DNA from: Selenomonadaceae bacterium
GTDB taxonomy: Bacteria; Bacillota; Negativicutes; Selenomonadales; Selenomonadaceae
Direction of reading: 5' to 3'
Assembly (NCBI GenBank): GCA_022773425.1
Contig: JALFBM010000042.1
Coordinates: forward strand, 1 to 33,041
Length of the DNA: 33,041 nucleotides
In this document: piece after piece, positions 14,860 to 22,014 of the stretch
Layout of the letters: each line of letters opens with the position of its first letter
How positions within the stretch are numbered: the first letter of the stretch is position 1
Notes under the pieces: generated by a model
Told to the model about the DNA's origin: nothing
What the model saw: only the letters and a program-made list of their open reading frames with translations
The model's database searches: none
Position numbers and translations under genes: made by a program

Positions 14860-15287
14860 GGCGGTACCTGGGACTCGATATCGGCGACCGCACCATTGGC
14901 ATCGCGGTCAGCGACCTGCTCGGACTGACGGCACAGGGGGTCGAGACGATTCATCGGAAATCGCTGGACGACGACCTGAATCGTCTAGGGGAGCTCATGG
15001 AGCAGTACGAGACGCGTTCGCTGGTTTCCGGTCTGCCGAAGAATATGAACGGCACGGAGGGGCCCCGCTGCGAGGTCACCAAAGCATTTGTCGCGAAAAT
15101 AAAGGAGCGCTACCCGGATGTCTCGGTAACGTTCTGGGATGAACGGCTCACGACGGTCGCCGCGACGCGCTCGCTCATACAAGCGGACGTCTCGCGGAAG
15201 AAGCGCAAGAAGGTCATCGACAAGATGGCCGCGGTGCTGATCCTGCAGGGATTTCTTGACAGACAGCGCCAAAATACGGTAGACTAA
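14856..15287 (+). CDS. ruvX: Putative Holliday junction resolvase RuvX/YqgF
   Basis: A 143-residue RNase H-fold nuclease. The family acts on Holliday junctions in vitro and, in Escherichia coli, in 16S rRNA 5'-end maturation. The three catalytic acids are in place: D8 ([10 protein letters not shown]), E96 (FWDERLTT) and D122 ([12 protein letters not shown]). The length is normal. It overlaps ireB by 4 nt (ATGA). The ireB-ruvX-DUF1292 order matches Bacillus yrzL-yrrK-yrzB. A TTGACA promoter candidate for the next gene lies in its last codons. Confidence 0.95.
   Translation: MRRYLGLDIGDRTIGIAVSDLLGLTAQGVETIHRKSLDDDLNRLGELMEQYETRSLVSGLPKNMNGTEGPRCEVTKAFVAKIKERYPDVSVTFWDERLTTVAATRSLIQADVSRKKRKKVIDKMAAVLILQGFLDRQRQNTVD
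15256..15285 (+). promoter_or_regulatory. Possible internal promoter for the DUF1292 gene
   Basis: A perfect TTGACA (15256-15261) lies 18 bp from TAGACT (15280-15285, 4 of 6) at the end of ruvX. It would give the DUF1292 gene a short transcript of its own, closed by the terminator at 15649. The -10 is weak. Confidence 0.4.
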
Positions 15288-15330
15288 GAGAAGAATATCC
15301 AAACAGGCAAAGAAAGTCGAGGCGATTGTT

Positions 15331-15642
15331 TTGGCAGAGCATGAAGAAGAAACCGAAGAGGTTACGGAGATCGTATTCACCGATGAGGATGGGCAGGAGT
15401 ATCATTATTATCAGGAAATGGTGCTTCCCGTGAACGGGGACGAGTTCGCCCTGCTCGTTCCGCTGCCGGAGGAAGGCCATGCGCATGGCTGTGACTGCGG
15501 CTGCGAGGATGACGAGGCATGTTTCGCCAAAATCGTCCGCGATGAAAAGGGCGAGACCATTTATGCCGTTCCGACCGACGAGGAATTCGATGCCGTGCAG
15601 AAGGCATACGATGCTATCTTCGAGGAGGACGAGGAAGACTGA
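15331..15642 (+). CDS. DUF1292 family protein with a Cys/His cluster
   Basis: A 103-residue acidic protein (pI clearly low) of the DUF1292 family (Bacillus YrzB), function unknown. Residues 13-48 form the conserved beta-rich start (EIVFTDEDGQEYHYYQEMV). The middle carries a metal-site-like cluster with H50, H52, C54, C56, C58 and C64 (HAHGCDCGC). The end is almost all Glu/Asp. The start is TTG at 15331 with GAGG about 8 nt before; no ATG is available nearby, and the alignment of the conserved part supports this start. It sits between ruvX and mltG as in other Firmicutes. A zinc or iron site is plausible but not shown. Confidence 0.85.
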   Translation: MAEHEEETEEVTEIVFTDEDGQEYHYYQEMVLPVNGDEFALLVPLPEEGHAHGCDCGCEDDEACFAKIVRDEKGETIYAVPTDEEFDAVQKAYDAIFEEDEED

Positions 15643-15648
15643 TTGAAA

Positions 15649-15681
15649 AAGTGCCGCCGTCCCGCGGGATGGCGGCTTTTC
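15649..15681 (+). terminator. Rho-independent terminator after the DUF1292 gene
   Basis: GCCGCCGTCC (15653-15662) pairs with GGATGGCGGC (15667-15676), including one G-U, closing a CGCG loop; A-rich bases precede and TTTTC follows. It begins 7 bp after the stop codon. Confidence 0.88.
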
Positions 15682-15732
15682 GTTTGTTCTCATTCTTTGG
15701 ATCAGCGGCGGAGAGAATCGGAGGGGGATGCA

Positions 15733-16965
15733 ATGAAGCCGGAACTTCCGCATATGCCGAAGTGCCTGAAGGGTAAGTTGCCGGACCGTCAGAAACTCTG
15801 GCAGGACGGAAAAATGGTGAAAGAAAAGCTTAAGGGGATCCCCGGATGGCTGCACGCGTGGTTTTTCCGCGCGGAGAATACGGAAAAAAAGGCGGAGACA
15901 CCTGCGGAAGAGCCGGCGCGCGCGCAAGGCGGCCGCCTTTGGAGGGCGGCTCATGCCATGACGAAGCGGGGCTGGCTTACGCTCGGAATCGTTCTTTTCC
16001 TCGCAGCCGTGACCACCGGCTTTTTCCTGACGGAATCCCCGTCTGGCGTGCAGCGGGCGGCGTACGATGCGGATACCGCGATCTACTATACGGTGAAGCC
16101 GGGAGCGAGTACGCGCGATATCGCCGCGGACCTCGCGCGCCGCGGCGTGTTGAACGAGCAATGGAAGTTCTGGCTTCTCGCGCGGACGGGCGGCTATGCC
16201 GAAAAGTTCCAGGCCGGCACCTACGCGTTCCACGCCAATATGACGGCGGAGGAGGTCGCGAAAAAACTCTCGTCCGGGGAAACGACCGAGATCCGTTTCA
16301 CGATTCCCGAGGGCTTCGGCGTCAAGGAAATCGCGAAGCGGCTTGACGATGAGGGCATCGCGGATGAACAGGAATTTCTGCGCAAGGCGAAGGATTTCAC
16401 GCCGTACGACTATGTCGAGGAGAACCCGGAGGCGCACTACGCCTGCGAGGGGTTCCTGTTCCCCGATACCTATATCCTGCACGAAACCATGAGCGTTGAT
16501 GACATCTTGAAGATGATGGCGCGCGACTTTGACCACCGGCTGACGCCCGAGATGCGCGCGAAAGCGGCGTCGCGGCATCTATCCATCTATCAGCTCATCA
16601 CGCTGGCCTCGCTCGTTGAGAAGGAGGCGCGGTTTGCGGAGGACCGGCCCATCATCGCACAGGTTTTCTTCAAGCGACTCGCGCTCGGCATGCCGCTGCA
16701 AACGGATACGACGCTACAGTACCTGATGGACGGGCCAAAGGAAGACGTCTCCCTTGAGGATACGAGGATCGATTCGCCCTACAATACCTATCAGCACCGC
16801 GGCCTGCCACCCGGCCCGATCGCGAACCCTGGCATGGCGGCCATCGAGGCGGTACTGAACCCTGCGGATACGGATTATCTGTATTTCGTCGCGGACCGGC
16901 AGGGGCACAATCACTATGCGACGAATTACGAGGACCATTTGGCCCTCGTCAACCAATATCGCTGA
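15733..16965 (+). CDS. mltG: Endolytic murein transglycosylase MltG
   Basis: A 410-residue YceG/MltG enzyme that cuts nascent peptidoglycan glycan strands at the outer face of the inner membrane. A basic cytoplasmic N-terminal part of about 80 residues precedes a single membrane span (81-100). LysM-like and catalytic parts follow, with the conserved SLVEKEARF motif near 293-301 containing the catalytic glutamate, and YNTYQHRGLPPGPIANPG near 370-387. The start at 15733 follows GGAGGGGG. The frame is open upstream to 15643, but that extension would run through the preceding terminator. The N-terminal cytoplasmic extension is longer than in Escherichia coli, as is common in Firmicutes. Genes trmR and the U32 protein follow closely. 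Confidence 0.94.
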   Translation: MKPELPHMPKCLKGKLPDRQKLWQDGKMVKEKLKGIPGWLHAWFFRAENTEKKAETPAEEPARAQGGRLWRAAHAMTKRGWLTLGIVLFLAAVTTGFFLTESPSGVQRAAYDADTAIYYTVKPGASTRDIAADLARRGVLNEQWKFWLLARTGGYAEKFQAGTYAFHANMTAEEVAKKLSSGETTEIRFTIPEGFGVKEIAKRLDDEGIADEQEFLRKAKDFTPYDYVEENPEAHYACEGFLFPDTYILHETMSVDDILKMMARDFDHRLTPEMRAKAASRHLSIYQLITLASLVEKEARFAEDRPIIAQVFFKRLALGMPLQTDTTLQYLMDGPKEDVSLEDTRIDSPYNTYQHRGLPPGPIANPGMAAIEAVLNPADTDYLYFVADRQGHNHYATNYEDHLALVNQYR

Positions 16966-16985
16966 GGAAGAAGGGGGCAGGATCG

Positions 16986-17612
16986 GTGGAGATGCAGGAA
17001 CTATTGCGGGAGATGGAGAATTACGCGGCGGCGCAGGGCGTCCCGATCATCCGCGCGCAGGAGCACGAGATCTTCGTGCGCGCTGTGCAGGCGGCCGCAC
17101 CGCAGCACATCCTCGAGATCGGCACAGCGATCGGGTATTCCGCGCTGCTTCTTGCCTATTACAGTCCAGAAACGGCGGAGATCCTGACGATGGAAAAGGA
17201 TGAGCGCCGCATGCGGGAGGCCGCGTCCTTTCTCGGGCAGTCGCCCCTGCAGAAAAAGATCCGCGTCCTGCCCGGCGATGCCGGGGAAACGCTCGCGCGT
17301 CTTTCGGCAGATCCTGCCTATCAGGGCTATTTTGATTTTGTCTTCATCGACGCGGCTAAGGGACAGTATCCGGACTATTTGCAAAAAATCCTGCCGATGC
17401 TCGCAGACCGGGCGGTGATCCTCTCGGATAACGTCCTGTTCCGCGGCTATGTATTGAGCGAGGAAAAGCCGCCGCGGCGCTACAAGACCATCGTGAAGCG
17501 GCTCCGCGCGTATCTTACGATGCTCGATGGGCTCGGCGGACAGACCAAGATTTATGAAAACGGCGACGGGCTCGCCGTCACGGCATTCAGGAGGAACGAT
17601 TATGCAGGATAG
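16986..17612 (+). CDS. trmR: tRNA 5-hydroxyuridine methyltransferase-like O-methyltransferase (TrmR/YrrM)
   Basis: A 208-residue class I SAM methyltransferase of the COMT-like family. Motif I LEIGTAIGYS lies at 43-52, FIDAAKGQYPDY near 120-131, and the metal-site residues D148/N149 (LSDNVLF). The family also contains catechol/caffeoyl-CoA O-methyltransferases, but the neighbours decide: in Bacillus subtilis the order mltG-yrrM-yrrN-yrrO is the same, and YrrM is TrmR, which methylates 5-hydroxyuridine at tRNA wobble position 34 to 5-methoxyuridine. The start is GTG at 16986, about 6 nt after AGGGGGC; the ATG at 16992 is possible too. The 3' end overlaps the next gene by 11 nt. Confidence 0.87.
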   Translation: MEMQELLREMENYAAAQGVPIIRAQEHEIFVRAVQAAAPQHILEIGTAIGYSALLLAYYSPETAEILTMEKDERRMREAASFLGQSPLQKKIRVLPGDAGETLARLSADPAYQGYFDFVFIDAAKGQYPDYLQKILPMLADRAVILSDNVLFRGYVLSEEKPPRRYKTIVKRLRAYLTMLDGLGGQTKIYENGDGLAVTAFRRNDYAG

Positions 17613-18849
17613 ACCGGAGCTTCTAGCGCCGGCGGGCAATCTCGAGAAGATGAAGATGGCCATTCTCTATGGGGCGGACGCTGTCTACCTCGGCGGCAAG
17701 GCGTTCGGCCTGCGCGCGCTCGGCGGCAATTTCGACCGCGAGGAGTTGCGCGAGGCCATGGCCTTTGCCCATGCGCGCGGGAAAAAAGTCTATGTGACCG
17801 TCAACATTTTCCCGCATAACGGCGACCTCGACGGGCTGACGGAGTACCTGAACTTTCTCCGCGAGATCCACGCCGATGGCCTGCTCGTCGCGGACCTCGG
17901 CCTTTTTCAGTACGCGCGGGAACAGGTTCCCCAGCTGCCCCTGCACGTGAGCACGCAGGCGAACAACGCGAACTGGCGGACGGTGACGGCCTGGCAGCAG
18001 CTCGGTGCGAGCCGCGTGGTGCTCGCGCGGGAGCTGTCGCTCGCGGAAATCCGCGAGATCCGCCGACACACCGATGTGGAGCTAGAGATGTTCGTACACG
18101 GCGCCATGTGCATTTCGTATTCCGGCCGCTGCCTGCTGTCGAGCTATTTCACAGGACGCGATGCGAACCGCGGGAGCTGTGCACAATGCTGCCGCTGGAA
18201 ATACGCGCTTGTCGAGGAGACGCGTCCGGGGCAGTATTTCCCGATCGAGGAGGACGAGCGCGGCACCTATATCCTGAATTCGAAGGATCTCTGCCTGTTG
18301 CCCTATCTCGATTCGGTCATCGAAAGCGGCGTCAACAGCCTGAAAATCGAGGGGCGCATGAAGAGCGTGCATTACGTCGCGAGCGTCACGAAGGCCTACC
18401 GGCTCGCGATGGACGATTATGCTGCTCACCCGGATTCATGGCGGGTCCAGCAGGCGTGGCTCGACGAGCTCGAAAAGGTCTCGCACCGCCCTTACACGAC
18501 CGGCTTTGTCTTTCATCCGCCGGATGAAAACGATCAGGTGTACGGGACCTCGTCCTACGTGCAGACCTCGGATTTCGTCGGCCTCGTGCTCTCCTATGAC
18601 GCCGCCTCCGGGTATGCGCTGGTCGAGCAGCGCAACAACATGAAAATCGGGCAGGAACTCGAAATCTTCCCGCCGACGGGCGCCGGTTTCCGGCAGACGC
18701 TTGCGGATATGCGCGACGAGGAAGGGCAGCCGATCTCCGTTGCACCGCATCCGCAGCAGAAGATTTATATTCGTATGGCAAATCCGGTTGCGCCGTATAC
18801 CATCCTGCGGCGCGACCATGAGAAGAACGTCCAGCAGAGAGGAAAATAG
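17602..18849 (+). CDS. trhP: U32 family peptidase-like protein, probable tRNA U34 hydroxylation protein TrhP
   Basis: A 415-residue U32-family protein. The start ELLAPAGNLEKMKMAILYG and the central signature FVHGAMCISYSGRCLLS (about 164-180) are typical. Cysteines C170, C177, C193 and C231 fit the conserved iron-sulfur set; C196 and C197 are extra. A conserved KIEGRMKS lies near 255. TrhP members form 5-hydroxyuridine at tRNA position 34 using prephenate, supplying the substrate of TrmR encoded just upstream. Bacillus has two copies (YrrN, YrrO); only one is here, closer in length to YrrO. The ATG at 17602 lies inside trmR and has AGGAGG 7 nt upstream. Older annotations call this family a collagenase-like protease. 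Confidence 0.85.
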   Translation: MQDRPELLAPAGNLEKMKMAILYGADAVYLGGKAFGLRALGGNFDREELREAMAFAHARGKKVYVTVNIFPHNGDLDGLTEYLNFLREIHADGLLVADLGLFQYAREQVPQLPLHVSTQANNANWRTVTAWQQLGASRVVLARELSLAEIREIRRHTDVELEMFVHGAMCISYSGRCLLSSYFTGRDANRGSCAQCCRWKYALVEETRPGQYFPIEEDERGTYILNSKDLCLLPYLDSVIESGVNSLKIEGRMKSVHYVASVTKAYRLAMDDYAAHPDSWRVQQAWLDELEKVSHRPYTTGFVFHPPDENDQVYGTSSYVQTSDFVGLVLSYDAASGYALVEQRNNMKIGQELEIFPPTGAGFRQTLADMRDEEGQPISVAPHPQQKIYIRMANPVAPYTILRRDHEKNVQQRGK

Positions 18850-19143
18850 GTGAAGACCATGGCAGAACAACGTATTCGTTATTTCGGCACGGCGACGGGC
18901 CGTGTGCAGGGGGTCGGCTTTCGCATGTTCGTGCAGCAGCATGCCATCGAGCACGGGGTCACCGGCTGGGTGCGGAACATGGAGGACGGCTCGGTCACCA
19001 TGGAGCTGCAGGGCACGGAGAAACAGCTTGAGGCGCTTTGCGCGGCCATCCGCAAGGGAAACTTCTTTATCCGGGTCCAGACGTTTTCCCTCGAGGACCG
19101 ACCGCTCGTCCCGGAGGAAAACGGATTCAAGATTCGGTACTGA
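18850..19143 (+). CDS. acyP: Acylphosphatase
   Basis: A 97-residue (or 94-residue) acylphosphatase, a small enzyme that hydrolyses carboxyl-phosphate bonds. The signature GRVQGVGFRMFVQ lies at 17-29, with the phosphate-binding R25. The catalytic N43 is in GWVRNMEDGSV. The start is either GTG at 18850, with GAGAGG ending 7 nt before, or ATG at 18859, with AGGTGA 5 nt before; the ATG would give the commoner length. It directly follows the U32 gene without a gap and precedes aroQ by 12 bp. Confidence 0.93.
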   Translation: MKTMAEQRIRYFGTATGRVQGVGFRMFVQQHAIEHGVTGWVRNMEDGSVTMELQGTEKQLEALCAAIRKGNFFIRVQTFSLEDRPLVPEENGFKIRY

Positions 19144-19155
19144 GGGGGTAGAAAT

Positions 19156-19629
19156 ATGCATAAGGTACTGGTGCTCAACGGGCCGAATCTCAACATGCTC
19201 GGCACGCGCGAGCCGGAAATCTACGGGCATACGACGCTGCAGGACATTGAGAACATCCTGATCGCGCGCGGCAAAGAGGCGGGTGTCGCGGTGGACTGCT
19301 ATCAGTCGAACCACGAGGGGGACCTCGTCGACAGGATCCAGCAGGCCAATCACGCGTACGACTACATCATCTTTAACGCCGGCGCCTACACGCATTACAG
19401 CATCGCCATCCGCGACGCGATTGCAGCCATCGACGTTCCGGTCATCGAGGTGCATATCTCCAACATCCACAAGAGGGAGGCCTTCCGGCATACCTCCGTG
19501 CTCGCGCCGGTCGCGATGGGTCAGATCTGCGGGCTCGGCAACGTCGAGAGCTATTTGGCAGCCCTCGAGGCCATCCTCTATAAAATCCAGCACAATCACG
19601 AAAATGAAGGAAGCGGAAAAAAAGCATGA
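19156..19629 (+). CDS. aroQ: 3-dehydroquinate dehydratase, type II
   Basis: A 157-residue type II dehydroquinase that converts 3-dehydroquinate to 3-dehydroshikimate in the shikimate pathway. NGPNLNMLGTREPEIYG at 8-24 contains catalytic Y23. NAGAYTHYS lies at about 74-82, and EVHISNIHKREAFRH at about 98-112 contains catalytic H100. The C-terminal tail (IQHNHENEGSGKKA) is a little longer than usual. The gene overlaps the peptidase gene by 4 nt (ATGA); aroQ-pepP-efp is the Bacillus order too. GAGGGGG precedes the ATG. Confidence 0.96.
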   Translation: MHKVLVLNGPNLNMLGTREPEIYGHTTLQDIENILIARGKEAGVAVDCYQSNHEGDLVDRIQQANHAYDYIIFNAGAYTHYSIAIRDAIAAIDVPVIEVHISNIHKREAFRHTSVLAPVAMGQICGLGNVESYLAALEAILYKIQHNHENEGSGKKA

Positions 19630-20705
19630 TCCAACATCGTTTGGCAGCCCTGCGCGCCCTGATGGACGAAAGCAGGACCGATGCCATTCTTGTGACAAAA
19701 TACGTCAATCTGCAGTATTTCAGCGGGTTCCGCGGCGACGACACGACGCTGGTCGTGACGAAGGACAGGGCCTGCCTCGTGACGGACAACCGGTACACGG
19801 AGCAGGCTGCGTTGCAGGCGCCGGACTACGAGATCGTCGAGCAGAAAAAAGGCCTTTGGACGCGCACGGCAGAACTCATCCGCGCGCTCGGCGTCCGAAA
19901 CGTCGGCTTTGAAGGCAGTGTGCTGAGCTTCAACCATTATCGCGTCATGAAGAAACTGCTCGGATCAGCGGTGCGCTTTGAGACCTCGGTCAATCTCGAT
20001 CCTCTGCGCCAGGTCAAGGACGCGGAGGAACTGCGTTTCATCCGCGAGGCCTGCCGCATTGCGGACGCGGCGTTTGAGGCGGTGCGCTCCTACATGAAGG
20101 TCGGGATGACGGAGGTTCAGGTGGCTGCGTATCTCGAGCGGGTCATGCGCGAGCAGGGCAGCGAGAAGCCGTCGTTTGACACCATCGTGGCATCCGGTCT
20201 GCGCGGCAGCATGCCGCACGGCACCGCAACGGAAAAGAAGCTGGAAGCCGGCGATTTTGTCACGATGGATTACGGGGCGAAATACCAGGGCTACTGCTCC
20301 GACATCACGCGCACGGTCGTGATGGGCAAGGTGGACGCGCGGCAGCGCGAGGTCTACGAGGCGGTGCTCGATACGCAGGAGAAAGTGCTCGCCGATATCG
20401 GCCCCGGGAAATCCGGACGAGAAATCGACGCGCGCTCCCGCGAGAACCTGAGGCGCTATGGGTTGGATACGTATTTCGGGCACGGGCTCGGTCACAGCCT
20501 CGGCCTCGAGATCCACGAGGAGCCGCGCCTTTCCCCGTCGAGCACCTGTGAAAGCCTCGTGCCGGGCATGCTGATTACTGATGAACCGGGCGTCTACCTC
20601 CCCGGATGGGGCGGCCTGCGCATCGAGGACACGGTGCTGGTCACGGCGACGGGAAGCGAACGCCTGACAAAATCACAAAAAAATCTTATTGAGATTCCAC
20701 AGTAA
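19626..20705 (+). CDS. Xaa-Pro peptidase (M24B family, PepP/YqhT-like)
   Basis: A 359-residue metallopeptidase with the creatinase-like N-terminal domain (1-130) and a pita-bread catalytic domain. The five metal ligands are visible: D215 (TMDYGA), D226 (SDITRT), H290 (GHGLGHSLG), E320 (TDEPGVY) and E334 (RIEDT). It cleaves N-terminal residues before proline, or X-Pro dipeptides, using two Mn/Co ions. It is co-translated with aroQ through an ATGA overlap. Its last codons contain the -35 of the efp promoter. No terminator lies between it and efp, so read-through into efp is likely. Confidence 0.93.
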   Translation: MIQHRLAALRALMDESRTDAILVTKYVNLQYFSGFRGDDTTLVVTKDRACLVTDNRYTEQAALQAPDYEIVEQKKGLWTRTAELIRALGVRNVGFEGSVLSFNHYRVMKKLLGSAVRFETSVNLDPLRQVKDAEELRFIREACRIADAAFEAVRSYMKVGMTEVQVAAYLERVMREQGSEKPSFDTIVASGLRGSMPHGTATEKKLEAGDFVTMDYGAKYQGYCSDITRTVVMGKVDARQREVYEAVLDTQEKVLADIGPGKSGREIDARSRENLRRYGLDTYFGHGLGHSLGLEIHEEPRLSPSSTCESLVPGMLITDEPGVYLPGWGGLRIEDTVLVTATGSERLTKSQKNLIEIPQ

Positions 20706-20717
20706 ATGCATTATAAT
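20689..20717 (+). promoter_or_regulatory. Promoter of efp
   Basis: TTGAGA (20689-20694, 5 of 6) and TATAAT (20712-20717, perfect) are separated by 17 bp. The leader of about 74 nt contains a possible hairpin: GTGTTT (20728-20733) with AAACAC (20756-20761), and CCG with CGG inside, ending 21 nt before the GGAGGG ribosome site. Confidence 0.85.
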
Positions 20718-20797
20718 AAATAGAAGCGTGTTTGTGTCCGGAAGGGCAAAATCGGAAACACAGGGCATAAGCCAGAATAATTGGAGGGCATATTCAG

Positions 20798-21355
20798 ATG
20801 ATTAACAGCACGGATTTCCGCACGGGTCTTACGATTGAGATTGATGGCGGCGTATGGCAGATCGTTGAGTTCCAGCATGTAAAGCCGGGCAAGGGTGCTG
20901 CTTTCGTCCGCACGAAGATCAAGAACGTCGAGACGGGTGCGGTCGTTGAGCGTACGTTCAACCCGAACGAGAAGATGCCGGCGGCACATATCGATACGCG
21001 CACGATGCAGTATCTCTATGAGAACGATGGCATGTACACGTTCATGGATATGGAGACGTACGAGCAGATCGAGATCAACAAGGAGACGCTCGGCGATGCG
21101 CTGCACTTCCTCATGGAGAACATGGAGGTCCAGGTCCAGAGCTTTAAGGGCCGCATCATCGGCATCAGTCTGCCGAACTCCGTCAACCTTAAGGTCGTCG
21201 AGTGCGAGCCGTCCGTCAAGGGCAACACGGCAACGGGCGCCAAAAAGAACGCGACGGTTGAGACGGGTTACGTCCTGCAGGTCCCGCTGTTCGTCAACGA
21301 GGGCGATACGCTCCGCATCGATACGCGCACGGGCGATTACATCGAACGCGCCTAA
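20798..21355 (+). CDS. efp: Elongation factor P
   Basis: A 185-residue EF-P, which rescues ribosomes stalled at polyproline stretches. The N-terminal KOW-like domain contains the loop HVKPGKGAAF with K32 at its tip, the residue that carries a modification in other bacteria. The two OB domains follow, ending in the conserved IDTRTGDYIERA. The PGKG loop with Lys32 is the form modified with 5-aminopentanol in Bacillus; no modification enzyme gene is visible here. GGAGGG precedes the ATG. It has its own strong promoter and terminator, fitting high expression. Confidence 0.97.
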   Translation: MINSTDFRTGLTIEIDGGVWQIVEFQHVKPGKGAAFVRTKIKNVETGAVVERTFNPNEKMPAAHIDTRTMQYLYENDGMYTFMDMETYEQIEINKETLGDALHFLMENMEVQVQSFKGRIIGISLPNSVNLKVVECEPSVKGNTATGAKKNATVETGYVLQVPLFVNEGDTLRIDTRTGDYIERA

Positions 21356-21370
21356 GCAAGAGCGCTCTTC

Positions 21371-21407
21371 ATGCCGTGCTGTGCCCTAAGGCATGGCACG
21401 GCATTTT
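21371..21407 (+). terminator. Strong terminator of efp
   Basis: The arms 21371-21385 (ATGCCGTGCTGTGCC) and 21390-21404 pair over 15 positions with two G-U pairs and a CTAA loop. TTTTCTC follows. It begins 15 bp after the efp stop codon. Confidence 0.92.
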
Positions 21408-21413
21408 CTCTAT

Positions 21414-21448
21414 GAGAAGTCTGTTTTCCGCTTCTCCAAAATTTTTTT
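21414..21448 (+). terminator. Second, weaker hairpin with T tract after efp
   Basis: GAGAAG (21414-21419) pairs with CTTCTC (21431-21436), followed after a few A residues by a run of seven T (21442-21448). It may back up the first terminator. Confidence 0.45.
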
Positions 21449-21510
21449 GAATTTTCCGCGGATAAGCAGGAAATATCCAGGCATGGCTAGAATCCTTATA
21501 GTAAAACAAT

Positions 21511-21524
21511 TGTATATTTATACA
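21511..21524. promoter_or_regulatory. Palindrome in the AT-rich region upstream of asp23
   Basis: TGTATA-TT-TATACA is a perfect 6+6 dyad with a 2-bp centre. It overlaps -10-like hexamers (TATATT 21513-21518; TATACA 21519-21524, with a weak TTATAG -35 at 21496). The promoter of the asp23 operon should be here, and the dyad would suit a repressor site covering it. Confidence 0.4.
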
Positions 21525-21592
21525 GTTGCTAAGGGAGTCCTGGCGGAGAATGAGCTCCGCGTGTTTAAGCGAACCATAAGGAGGAAAACGTC

Positions 21593-21994
21593 ATGGAAAA
21601 GGAAGGTAAGGAAATCGTGGAAAAAGGTTCAAAACTCGGGTCGATCCGCATTGCGGATGAAGTCGTCAGCATCATTGCCGGGCTTGCGGCAACGGAAATC
21701 GACGGGGTCGCCGGCATGAGCGGCGGCATCGTCAGCGGCGTCGCGGAGATGCTCGGCCGCAAGAACTTCTCGAAGGGCGTCAAGGTGGAGGTCGGCGAGA
21801 AGGAAGCGGCGGTTGACCTGTTCCTGATCGTGAAATACGGCGTCCGTATCCCGGATCTCGCGCTCGCGGTGCAGGAGAATGTCAAACAGGCCATCGAGAC
21901 GATGACCGGACTGTCCGTCGTAGAAGTCAACGTCCACGTGCAAGGCGTCGGTTTCCCTGAGCCGGAGAAGACAGAAGAAGTCCGCGTTCATTAA
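21593..21994 (+). CDS. Asp23/Gls24 family envelope stress protein
   Basis: A 133-residue Asp23 (DUF322) protein. The conserved core runs from GSIRIADEVVSIIAGLAATEIDGVAGMSGG (about 16-45, split by small gaps in other members) through VDLFLIVKYGVRIPD to VVEVNVHVQGVGF near the end. In Staphylococcus aureus Asp23 is an abundant membrane-tethered protein linked with cell-wall stress and held by AmaP. AAGGAGG (21578-21584) precedes the ATG with 8-nt spacing. amaP and a DUF2273 gene follow, giving the whole module. In Bacillus the paralogue YqhY sits at the same place before nusB. Confidence 0.93.
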   Translation: MEKEGKEIVEKGSKLGSIRIADEVVSIIAGLAATEIDGVAGMSGGIVSGVAEMLGRKNFSKGVKVEVGEKEAAVDLFLIVKYGVRIPDLALAVQENVKQAIETMTGLSVVEVNVHVQGVGFPEPEKTEEVRVH

Positions 21995-22014
21995 GACGGG
22001 AGAGGAGCCGAGAC

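Noticed and set aside
15643-15732. N-terminal extension of MltG in the same frame
   Set aside because: It runs through the terminator hairpin and has no ribosome site; GGAGGGGG supports 15733.
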